Positions 57,043 through 64,000 of a stretch of 64,000 bases of DNA are shown in pieces (the stretch's first letter is position 1; every line of letters starts with the position of its first letter). Both the position numbers and the translations under genes were made by a program. The notes beneath the pieces were generated by a model. It saw nothing but the letters and a program-made list of their open reading frames with translations. It was not told where the DNA came from and made no database searches. Origin of the DNA: Pelagibacterium halotolerans B2 (GTDB lineage: Bacteria; Pseudomonadota; Alphaproteobacteria; Rhizobiales; Devosiaceae); assembly GCF_000230555.1 (NCBI RefSeq), contig NC_016078.1, positions 1,674,001 through 1,738,000 of the forward strand, in the 5' to 3' direction.

Positions 57043-57932
57043 ATTTCCGGATCGATGCTCGACGCATCTGCCGTTATGACCGGGCCATCGAACACGCCGC
57101 CGCCCGACGATCTGAGCGTGACCACCTGATAGCCCCGCTCACGCAAGGCCCCAAGAAATTCCGGCAGCAGGGCCGCCGTGCGCAGATGGATATCGTGGAA
57201 CAGCACCACACCCGACCCGCGCTCTTCCAGCCGCGCAAGCGTACGCTCGAGCACCTGTTGGGGGGTCTCGGCATAGTAATCCTTGGAATCGATATCCACA
57301 TCGAGAACGATGAACCGGCTCTCGACGGCACTGGTGCGGATCACTCCGTTCTGCGCCAGATAGGGAAACCGAAAGAACCGCGAAGGAGCGAGATCGTCGG
57401 GCGCCAGCGCCGCTGCAACGGCTTGTTGCCCCGCATAGATTTCCGCGATTGCCTCCTGATTACTCAAAGTGGAAAGATCGACATGGTCGTAAGTGTGCGT
57501 GCCGATCGTATGACCCCGAGCCGCCACCTCGCGCACGAGTAAGGGATGACGCTCAGCGGCCGATCCGAGCATCAGAAACGTTGCCTTGACCCCGAACTGA
57601 TCCAACGTATCGAGGATGGATTCCGTCGTTCCGGCGCGCGGGCCATCATCGAAGGTCAGAATGATCTCACCCGGCTGCAGCCCCAGCGGCCCGGACTCCG
57701 AAACCGTCACGGTTCGACCGGCGAGCTTGCCGAAAAGCGCTGAGGGCATTGCGGGCATCGGCTGATAAGCCGTCCTTAAACTCATGGCCATCGGATTGAT
57801 CGAGCCGGTGCTCATCGTATCGACACCGTTGCTGACCGTCAGATCCGGCTGCATTTCAGGTGGCTTGGCGCACCCCGCCAACAGCATTGCCACCACCCCC
57901 AAAAAACACACTGCCCGCAACACAATAACCAC
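57039..57932 (-). CDS. Lipoprotein polysaccharide deacetylase (NodB family)
   Basis: 297 residues. A lipobox (MLLAGC) is near residue 21. The NodB motifs are complete: LTFDDGPRAG, the metal-binding HTYDHVDLS (H-x3-H type), RFPYL, DVDIDSKDY and VVLFHDIH. It removes N- or O-acetyl groups from cell-wall or capsule sugars, anchored in the envelope. The GTG start at 57932 leaves a basic-poor hydrophobic signal. It converges with rlmB, overlapping by 4 bp. Confidence 0.9.
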   Translation of the reverse strand: MVIVLRAVCFLGVVAMLLAGCAKPPEMQPDLTVSNGVDTMSTGSINPMAMSLRTAYQPMPAMPSALFGKLAGRTVTVSESGPLGLQPGEIILTFDDGPRAGTTESILDTLDQFGVKATFLMLGSAAERHPLLVREVAARGHTIGTHTYDHVDLSTLSNQEAIAEIYAGQQAVAAALAPDDLAPSRFFRFPYLAQNGVIRTSAVESRFIVLDVDIDSKDYYAETPQQVLERTLARLEERGSGVVLFHDIHLRTAALLPEFLGALRERGYQVVTLRSSGGGVFDGPVITADASSIDPEI

Positions 57933-58021
57933 CCGGCCGAACCACCCTGTTCAGCACACAGGCTGCGCGCGTCATGGTTAATAACCTCTTCAAAATACAG
58001 AATTTTATGCTTAACAAGCGG

Positions 58022-58483
58022 TTACCTGGTGCGGTCTTCCCGCTTCAGCCGGACCGCAAGTTCGTCGAGCGCCTGGAGAAAGTTGGACTTGTCACGCGCG
58101 GTGAATTCGCGATTGTAGCCCTTGCTTTCGCCTGTTTCGCGCAAGTGCTGGTTGAGCTCGCGCATGGCCAGCGCCATGCCGATCGATGCCGTTGTGAACG
58201 GCTTGCCTGTTGGTCCGAGAACATGGGCGCCCTTTTCGAGCGCGCGGGACGCCAGTGGAATGTCGGAGGTGATGACAATGTCGCCGACGCCCGCATGCTC
58301 GACGATCCAATCGTCGGCCGCGTCGGCGCCCTGTGGCACCATGACATGGCGGACCATGGGGTCGCGCGACGGCCGCAATCCGAAATTCGCAACGAATGTC
58401 ACGACGAGCCCATGCCGCTCGGCAACGCGCGTGACTTCGGCCTTGACCGGGCAGGCATCGGCATCGACGTAAATCTCGGGCAT
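58022..58483 (-). CDS. UPF0178/DUF188 (YaiI) family protein
   Basis: 153 residues with IYVDADACPVKAEVTRVA, GADAADDWIVEHAGVGDIVITSDIPLA and SIGMALAMRELNQHLRE, all typical of the YaiI/YqxD family. A PIN-like Asp-rich nuclease fold has been suggested for this family; the function is unproven. It starts 2 bp from the formaldehyde dehydrogenase stop, so the two may be co-transcribed. Confidence 0.92.
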   Translation of the reverse strand: MPEIYVDADACPVKAEVTRVAERHGLVVTFVANFGLRPSRDPMVRHVMVPQGADAADDWIVEHAGVGDIVITSDIPLASRALEKGAHVLGPTGKPFTTASIGMALAMRELNQHLRETGESKGYNREFTARDKSNFLQALDELAVRLKREDRTR

Positions 58484-58485
58484 GC

Positions 58486-59613
58486 TCAGTACAGAACCAC
58501 CGAGCGGATGGATTGGCCCGAGTGCATCAACTCGAACCCTTTGTTGATGTCTTCAAGCCGCAGCGTGTGTGTAATCATCGGATCGATTTCGATCTTGCCG
58601 TTCATGTACCAGTCGACGATTTTCGGAACGTCCGTACGTCCCCTTGCCCCACCGAATGCCGTTCCCATCCAGGTGCGGCCCGTAACGAGCTGGAAGGGAC
58701 GCGTTGAAATCTCCTGCCCCGCACCGGCGACCCCGATAATGACCGATTTGCCCCAGCCGCGATGGCTGGCTTCGAGTGCCTGACGCATCACCGTGACATT
58801 GCCCGTGCAATCGAATGTGTAGTCGGCACCACCGATCTGATCGGCGCCTCGCTTGGTCATGTTGACCAGATGGGTGACGATATCGCCTTCGATCTCACGC
58901 GGGTTGACGAAATGGGTCATTCCAAACCGTTCACCCCAGCTTTTCTTGTCATTATTGAGGTCGACGCCGATGATCATATCGGCGCCCGCCATGCGCAGGC
59001 CCTGGATGACATTGAGCCCGATCCCGCCGAGCCCGAACACCACGGCAGTAGCCCCCTGCTCCACCTTGGCGGTGTTGAGAACCGCGCCGACGCCTGTCGT
59101 TACGCCGCAGCCCACGTAGCATACCTTATCGAACGGGGCGCTGGCATCGATCTTCGCCACAGCGATTTCGGGCATGACCGTATAGTTCGAAAAGGTCGAG
59201 CAGCCCATGTAGTGGAACACCGGTTTGCCCTTGTAGGAAAACCGCGAGGTTCCATCCGGCATCAGCCCCTGCCCCTGCGTGGCGCGAATGGCAGTGCACA
59301 GATTGGTCTTGCGTGACAGGCAGGAGGGGCATTCCCGGCATTCGGGCGTATAGAGCGGAATAACGTGATCGCCGGGCTTGACGGAGGTCACGCCTGCGCC
59401 GATCTCGACAACAATACCGGCACCCTCGTGACCCAACACGGCGGGAAAAAGCCCCTCGGGATCGGCACCGGAAAGCGTGAAATCGTCGGTATGGCAGATG
59501 CCGGTCGCCTTGATCTCGACGAGCACTTCGCCCGCCTTGGGACCTTCGAGGTCAAGCTCTACAACTTCAAGCGGCTTGCCCGCTTCAAATGCAACTGCAG
59601 CCAGCGTTTTCAT
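58486..59613 (-). CDS. adhC: S-(hydroxymethyl)glutathione dehydrogenase / class III alcohol dehydrogenase
   Basis: Zinc enzyme that oxidises S-hydroxymethylglutathione (from formaldehyde) with NAD+. 375 residues from the ATG at 59613; an earlier start at 59655 gives a nonconserved 14-residue lead. Catalytic zinc site [20 protein letters not shown] with GHEGAG. Structural zinc Cys set [18 protein letters not shown] fold [15 protein letters not shown]. It is a likely detoxifier of formaldehyde from aromatic demethylation or C1 turnover. Confidence 0.95.
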   Translation of the reverse strand: MKTLAAVAFEAGKPLEVVELDLEGPKAGEVLVEIKATGICHTDDFTLSGADPEGLFPAVLGHEGAGIVVEIGAGVTSVKPGDHVIPLYTPECRECPSCLSRKTNLCTAIRATQGQGLMPDGTSRFSYKGKPVFHYMGCSTFSNYTVMPEIAVAKIDASAPFDKVCYVGCGVTTGVGAVLNTAKVEQGATAVVFGLGGIGLNVIQGLRMAGADMIIGVDLNNDKKSWGERFGMTHFVNPREIEGDIVTHLVNMTKRGADQIGGADYTFDCTGNVTVMRQALEASHRGWGKSVIIGVAGAGQEISTRPFQLVTGRTWMGTAFGGARGRTDVPKIVDWYMNGKIEIDPMITHTLRLEDINKGFELMHSGQSIRSVVLY

Positions 59614-59683
59614 TACCCGCCTCCTCGATTCTGTTCCAGGAAGCAAAAGTGGCACAGCCCGAACGCAAAGGGCAAATGCTGAA

Positions 59684-59711
59684 AATAAAAGCGGGCGCCA
59701 AAGCGCCCGCT
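59684..59711 (-). terminator. Rho-independent terminator of the xylFHG operon
   Basis: On the minus strand, AGCGGGCGC-TTTG-GCGCCCGCT forms a 9-bp stem followed by TTTATTTTC. It begins 5 bp after the ATPase gene stop and is a clear operon end. Confidence 0.85.
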
Positions 59712-59715
59712 ACGT

Positions 59716-60501
59716 TTACTCTTTCATGGCCCCCGGCCCCGGCGTTGCGCCGGGCGGGCACTTGCCAAGAATAATCATGCCCAGCACTTCATCCTTGGTC
59801 ACATCGGACGTCTTTGCGGTACCGACCACTTGACCGTTCTTCATCACGCACACCCGGTCGGCCAGATCGAACACGTCGTGGATATCGTGGCTGATGAGGA
59901 AGATGCCGATACCTTCAGACTTGAGCTGCTTGATCAGGTCGCCCACCTGCGTGGTTTCCTGCGGCCCCAAAGCTGCGGTCGGCTCGTCCATGATCAGGAT
60001 GCGCGCATTGAACAGGATGGCGCGTGCGATGGCGACCGACTGGCGCTGCCCGCCCGACAGAGCCTTGACCGGCTCCTTGAAGCGACGGAAGTTCGGGTTG
60101 AGCCGCCCCATCACTTCGCGCGCCTTGTGCTCCATGGCGACGTCGTCGAGCGTGCCGATGGCTGTGGTCAACTCGCGTCCGAGGAACAGATTGGCCGCCG
60201 CATCGACGTTATCGGCCACAGCAAGGGTCTGATAGATCGTTTCGATACCGTACCCTTTGGCGTCACGGGGATTGTTGATCGTGGCACTTTGGCCATCGAT
60301 ACGAATATCCCCGGAATCGCGCTTGTAGGCACCCGACAGGATTTTGATGAGCGTCGATTTGCCCGCACCATTGTGCCCGAGCAGGCCGACCACTTCGCCG
60401 GGATAAAGATCGATGGAGGCGCCGTCGACGGCCCGGATGCCGCCGAACGCTATGGAGATGTCCTCGAGTTCGACGAGCGGTGTTGTCACGTGTTGATTCA
60501 T
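59716..60501 (-). CDS. Sugar ABC importer ATP-binding protein (XylG/FrcA-like)
   Basis: 261 residues, a single ATPase domain. Walker [19 protein letters not shown], signature [16 protein letters not shown], Walker [14 protein letters not shown]. Unlike E. coli XylG (two ATPase domains, ~510 residues) this is the single-domain FrcA type, so two copies probably assemble with the permease. The C-terminus is Pro/Gly-rich ([15 protein letters not shown]). It is the last gene of the binding protein-permease-ATPase operon. Confidence 0.92.
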   Translation of the reverse strand: MNQHVTTPLVELEDISIAFGGIRAVDGASIDLYPGEVVGLLGHNGAGKSTLIKILSGAYKRDSGDIRIDGQSATINNPRDAKGYGIETIYQTLAVADNVDAAANLFLGRELTTAIGTLDDVAMEHKAREVMGRLNPNFRRFKEPVKALSGGQRQSVAIARAILFNARILIMDEPTAALGPQETTQVGDLIKQLKSEGIGIFLISHDIHDVFDLADRVCVMKNGQVVGTAKTSDVTKDEVLGMIILGKCPPGATPGPGAMKE

Positions 60502-60513
60502 CGATTCAAATCC

Positions 60514-61836
60514 TTACTGCCCGCGATTGCGGTAAAGCGTGTCGAGCCAGACCGCGACGACAAGGACGATGCCCACGACGATCGACTGAAGCGGACTGTC
60601 GAGCCCCATCAGCACCATGCCCGACTGGAGCGACTGCATGACGAGCGCACCGATCATGGCCCCGACGATCGTACCGACACCGCCTGAAAGTGACGTACCG
60701 CCGATCACCGCAGCGGCGATGACATAGAGCTCGTCCAGCGTGCCCATGGCATTGGTCGCGGCATTGAGCCGGGCCGAGGAGATCGCTGCGGCGATGGCGC
60801 AAAGGGCACCCATGAGCATGAAAATCTTGACGGTGACCCACCGGGTGTTGATGCCTGCCAGCTCCGCCGCTTCGGGGCTGCCGCCCATGGCGAACACATA
60901 GCGCCCGAACCGGGTGCGAGTCGCAATGAAAGTCATGACGACCCCGACACCCACGGCAATCAGAACCGGAATGGCGATGCCGTGTGAGATGAACAGCCCG
61001 CCCTCGGGGACCGGAATGTTATTGGCATTGGCATAGTTCTCGGCAATGCGGATCGGCCAGGGATAGGCATTGAAGACCATCACCGCACCGATCACCGCTC
61101 CGCATCCAAGCATCGCCAACACGCCCTCGGCCCAGACCGGGCGTTGGGGGAAATTGAACCGCCGACGCTGCTGACGCGCGTAGATGAGAAAGGCCCCGAT
61201 GGCCAGGCAGGCGACAATGGCCAGAATCCAGCTCACCGTATAGCCTACGGCGCCCTCCGGCCCGCCGCCCATAAGGCGGAATTTTGTATCCAGCGGCGCA
61301 ACCGTGCGCCCCGATGTCACCCACCAGGCAGCACCGCGCCAGACAAGATATCCCCCCAGAGTGACGATGAAGGCCGGGACCTTGAGGTAGGCGATGATGG
61401 ACCCCTGCAGGGCGCCAATTGCAACACCTGTCGCAAGGCCAACGGCAAGCGTGATGGTCCAGATCATGGGATGCCCGAATCCGAGCAGCGCCGGCAGGTA
61501 TTCAGTCTGGGTAACGCCCATGACCATGGCGATGACCCCCAGCAGTGAGCCGACCGACAGATCGATGTTGCGGGTCACGATGACCAGCACCATGCCGGTC
61601 GCCATGATCGAGATTGACGCCGTCTGGACCGAAAGATTCCAGAGGTTTCGGGGAGTCATGAACAACCCGCCCGACATGAAATGAAAGCCGATCCAGATCA
61701 GCAGCAGCGCGCCGATCATACCCAGAAGACGGGTATCGATTTCTGTGGCGCTCAAGAAGCGCTGGATTGGATTGCCCAACACGAGACCGGACGATGACGA
61801 GCTCGATGATGACGACATGGCGTTCTGGTCTGCCAT
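60514..61836 (-). CDS. xylH: Sugar ABC importer permease (XylH-like)
   Basis: 440 residues from the ATG at 61836 with GGGGGA upstream. After a serine run (MSSSSSSSSSG near residue 10) come about 11-12 membrane segments. Motifs ATGMVLVIVTRNIDLSVGSLLG and FAMGGSPEAAELAGINTRW mark the xylose/ribose permease family. It forms the channel for XylF-delivered sugar. Confidence 0.92.
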   Translation of the reverse strand: MADQNAMSSSSSSSSSGLVLGNPIQRFLSATEIDTRLLGMIGALLLIWIGFHFMSGGLFMTPRNLWNLSVQTASISIMATGMVLVIVTRNIDLSVGSLLGVIAMVMGVTQTEYLPALLGFGHPMIWTITLAVGLATGVAIGALQGSIIAYLKVPAFIVTLGGYLVWRGAAWWVTSGRTVAPLDTKFRLMGGGPEGAVGYTVSWILAIVACLAIGAFLIYARQQRRRFNFPQRPVWAEGVLAMLGCGAVIGAVMVFNAYPWPIRIAENYANANNIPVPEGGLFISHGIAIPVLIAVGVGVVMTFIATRTRFGRYVFAMGGSPEAAELAGINTRWVTVKIFMLMGALCAIAAAISSARLNAATNAMGTLDELYVIAAAVIGGTSLSGGVGTIVGAMIGALVMQSLQSGMVLMGLDSPLQSIVVGIVLVVAVWLDTLYRNRGQ

Positions 61837-61924
61837 TCTTTCCCCCAAAGGGCTGGTTCCTTATGGAACGGGTCGCGGCGCCAGAGCAGCGCCGCGACCA
61901 CGGTTCAAAGATCGATGACGCAGA

Positions 61925-62965
61925 TCAGTCGCAAGCGGCGACCGAACCAGCGGCGACGCCCTGACATACGACGTCCTGGCTGACCCAGCCCGCATCGATG
62001 ACGACATCGAGGTTGTCCTGCGTGATCGCAACGGGAGCCAGGAACAGCGAGTTCATTTCCACGCCATTCGGGCCACCGTTGAACATGACTGAACCCTCGA
62101 TATCGGCAAGACCGGCGCCGCCGGCAAGCTCTACCGCGATCTCGGCGGCCTTGGCGCCCAACTCGCGGCTGTCTTTCCAGACCGAAACGGTCTGGGTGCC
62201 CAGAGCGATACGGTTGAGAGCGGCATGATCGCCGTCCTGGCCCGAGACCGGCACAGCACCATCAAGACCCTGAGCGGCAAGGGCTGCAATGGCGCCACCT
62301 GCGGTACCGTCGTTCGATGCAACGACCGCATCGACTTCGTTGTTGTTGGCGGTCAGGAACTGCTCCATGTTCGCCTGTGCGTTTTCCGGGAGCCAGCCAT
62401 CGGTATAGGCTTCGCCGACATTGACGATATCGCCGGCATCGATGGCGTCCTGAAGCACTTCCAGTTGGCCCGCATGCAGGAAGTCCGCGTTGGGATCCGT
62501 GCTCGAGCCCTTGATGAACACGTAATTGCCGGTCGGCTGAACGGCAAACACCGATTCCGCCTGCAGACGGCCAACACCCTGGTTGTCAAAGGTGATGTAG
62601 AATGCATCGGCATTTTCGATAAGACGGTCATAGCCGATCACCGGAATGCCCTCGGCCACGGCGGCGGCAATCGCCGGCTGAATGGCGTCGGTATCCTGAG
62701 CCAGAACGATCAGCGCATCGGCACCCTGAGCAATCAGGCTTTCGATATCGGTGAGCTGCTTGGATGCCGAAGATTGCGCATCGGCAGAAATGTAGCTGGC
62801 ACCCATTTCGTCAAGCTGCGCCTGAATGGCGGCTTCGTCCGTTTTCCAGCGCTCTTCCTGGAAGTTGGACCAGGAAACGCCAACGGTGATGTCCTGAGCC
62901 AGCGCGCCACCAGCCAGACCAAAAACGACAGTCGTGCCCAGAAGGGCAGCTGCGAAAGTTTTCAT
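61925..62965 (-). CDS. xylF: D-xylose-binding periplasmic protein
   Basis: 346 residues with a signal peptide ([24 protein letters not shown]). The mature part begins [24 protein letters not shown], a XylF hallmark. Sugar-contact segments include [36 protein letters not shown] and [17 protein letters not shown]. The ATG at 62965 follows GGAGGAAAA. It is the first gene of the operon, divergent from the ROK repressor. Confidence 0.93.
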   Translation of the reverse strand: MKTFAAALLGTTVVFGLAGGALAQDITVGVSWSNFQEERWKTDEAAIQAQLDEMGASYISADAQSSASKQLTDIESLIAQGADALIVLAQDTDAIQPAIAAAVAEGIPVIGYDRLIENADAFYITFDNQGVGRLQAESVFAVQPTGNYVFIKGSSTDPNADFLHAGQLEVLQDAIDAGDIVNVGEAYTDGWLPENAQANMEQFLTANNNEVDAVVASNDGTAGGAIAALAAQGLDGAVPVSGQDGDHAALNRIALGTQTVSVWKDSRELGAKAAEIAVELAGGAGLADIEGSVMFNGGPNGVEMNSLFLAPVAITQDNLDVVIDAGWVSQDVVCQGVAAGSVAACD

Positions 62966-63055
62966 GATTTTCCTCCTGCGGACATTTCCGTCCGCCAAAC
63001 CACAGTAAAAGGGTTATGCCTCCAGCGGCACGCCTCCTCGGACGACCGCAATGGA

Positions 63056-63079
63056 TATTTTTCAATACCCGAAAAAATA
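63056..63079. promoter_or_regulatory. AT-rich inverted repeat in the xylF-ROK divergent region
   Basis: TATTTTT (63056-63062) and AAAAATA (63073-63079) form a perfect 7-bp dyad with a 10-base spacer, 90 bp upstream of xylF and ~110 bp upstream of the ROK gene. ROK-type XylR repressors bind AT-rich dyads in such gaps. Candidate operator only; AT dyads are common by chance. Confidence 0.4.
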
Positions 63080-63191
63080 ATTGGCACGCGCGCATTGCTG
63101 TGTCAACGTCCATTTGCTTACCGTGGAAAAATGCGTGCAACAGAGCACGGCACCTCATAGAAGACCCACGGGGGACGAGTGGGAGGCCCGT

Positions 63192-64000
63192 TTGGCGCAG
63201 GGCGTTGCGGACACGGAAATGATCCGGAGGCAGAACCGGTTGCTGGTGCTTGACGCTTTGCGCCGGCACGGCCCGCTGTCGCGTTCGCAAGTGGCCGCAC
63301 TGACCGGGCTGTCCAACGCCACCCTGACGGCCATAGCCGCCGACCTGGTTGGCGACGGCATCGTTACCGAGCATGCCGAGCCGCAATCGGGAACCAAGGC
63401 GCGCGGACGGCCAGCGGTTCAACTTGTACACAACCGAAACGCCGGGTTCGTTCTGCTGATCGAACTCGACGTCAATCGCTGTCGCATGTCGTTGCTTGAC
63501 TATGGCGGCGTGCTGATCGACCGCGTCGAGTCCGGCGTCGGCCCTACCCTTTTCTCCGAAATCGCGCCTGCAGCCTGGTTCATCGAACGCATCGGCCAGA
63601 TGATCGCCCGCAACACCGAAATCGGCGCCACCTTGCACGGCGTGTCCATTTCGGTGCAGGGCATTCTCGATGCGTCCGGCCATGGCCTGACCTGGTCGCC
63701 GATTGCGCATCTGGGTGGGCACGATATCGTAACCGCGATCCATGGCCGGCTCGGTTTGACAGCACGCCTGTTCAAGCGCGGGCGTTTGATGGCCGATGGC
63801 ATGCGCTGGCTCGACCCTGGGCTCACAGGGGCAGGCATTGCCACGATCTATATCGGATCGACAATCGGAATGGGCCTGATCCTGCCCACTGACGCAAACC
63901 CCGATGCGGGCCACGCCACTGAATTCGGCCATATGATCCATATCCCCGGCGGGGCCCTTTGCCGCTGCGGCGCGCGCGGTTGCGTCGAGGCCTACGCCGC
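63192..64000 (+). CDS. ROK-family transcriptional repressor, 5' part (xylose regulator)
   Basis: The first ~269 codons are visible; the gene runs off the window. An N-terminal MarR-like winged helix (QNRLLVLDALRRHGPLSRSQVAALTGLSNATL) leads to a ROK sugar-binding domain with the zinc-type motif CRCGARGCVEAYA at the end. I chose TTG at 63192 because GGGAGG sits five bases before it; ATG 63219 and GTG 63135 are alternatives. Divergence from xylFHG makes it the probable xylose-responsive repressor (XylR type). Confidence 0.85.
   Translation, partial: MAQGVADTEMIRRQNRLLVLDALRRHGPLSRSQVAALTGLSNATLTAIAADLVGDGIVTEHAEPQSGTKARGRPAVQLVHNRNAGFVLLIELDVNRCRMSLLDYGGVLIDRVESGVGPTLFSEIAPAAWFIERIGQMIARNTEIGATLHGVSISVQGILDASGHGLTWSPIAHLGGHDIVTAIHGRLGLTARLFKRGRLMADGMRWLDPGLTGAGIATIYIGSTIGMGLILPTDANPDAGHATEFGHMIHIPGGALCRCGARGCVEAYA

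Noticed and set aside
63081..63099. Sigma-54-like TTGGCAC ... TTGCT before the ROK gene
   Set aside because: The GG-to-GC distance is 14 bp instead of the required 12, and no sigma-54 activator is near.
62966..63191. A second small gene in the xylF-ROK gap
   Set aside because: Open stretches here lack a ribosome site and protein-like composition; the gap looks regulatory.

Overview
The window reads as chromosomal DNA of a GC-rich alphaproteobacterium, most likely order Hyphomicrobiales (Devosia/Pelagibacterium-like). This placement is inferred from gene order and protein style only. Supporting points are the tRNA-Trp/secE/nusG/rplKAJL/rpoB run, a PcaQ-controlled pcaDCHGB operon, an AraC-type PobR beside pobA, HWE-family kinases, a TAXI-TRAP operon and Ku/LigD repair genes. 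No phage genes, transposases, integrases, CRISPR arrays or rRNA genes were seen.

Layout. 1-5.5 kb (minus): rpoB (5' part only), rplL, rplJ, rplA, rplK, nusG, secE, tRNA-Trp, then only the last ~80 codons of a tuf gene. 5.9-8.3 kb (minus): a TadG-like envelope protein and class I fructose-bisphosphatase. 8.5-16.7 kb (plus): an MFS exporter, a DctB/DctD-type two-component pair, a very good sigma-54 promoter, and a TAXI-TRAP operon (receptor, DUF1850 protein, fused permease). 16.7-29 kb: acs plus livFGMH and a Tat-exported binding protein (minus), divergent from a regulatory operon (plus) of an XRE/ScfR-like regulator, a stand-alone receiver, a 77-aa membrane protein and a solute-symporter-type histidine kinase. 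29-32 kb: panBC, a Nif11-like small protein and an AraC regulator. 32.2-40.7 kb: protocatechuate/4-hydroxybenzoate catabolism (pcaBGHC, broken pcaD, pcaQ, pobR, pobA) and a secreted tannase/feruloyl-esterase-family enzyme. 40.8-45.6 kb: a haem-copper oxidase operon with fused subunits I and III. 45.6-50.1 kb: a DUF2231 protein, an HWE kinase with two receivers, a flavin reductase and a Crp/Fnr regulator. 50.1-55.7 kb: LigD, Ku, topoisomerase IB and a stress-type short-chain dehydrogenase. 55.9-59.6 kb: tRNA-Gly, tRNA-Tyr, rlmB, a polysaccharide deacetylase, a DUF188 protein and formaldehyde (glutathione) dehydrogenase. 59.7-64 kb: xylose ABC transporter genes xylGHF and a divergent ROK repressor that runs off the window.

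The most notable system is at 16.7-29 kb. A transporter-like sensor kinase (H685), an output-less receiver (D53) and a DNA-binding protein that itself carries a histidine-kinase-like dimerisation segment (H140) are encoded together, back to back with an importer and acetyl-CoA synthetase. The kinase and regulator segments align without gaps over about 55 residues. This suggests a split CrbS/CrbR-like phosphorelay that controls carboxylate uptake and activation.

Three other points deserve attention. The tuf remnant and the tRNA-Tyr/tRNA-Gly pair, normally neighbours, are separated by about 50 kb, which marks a rearrangement. pcaD carries an out-of-frame internal deletion. A DctBD-type pair appears to drive a TAXI transporter through sigma-54.
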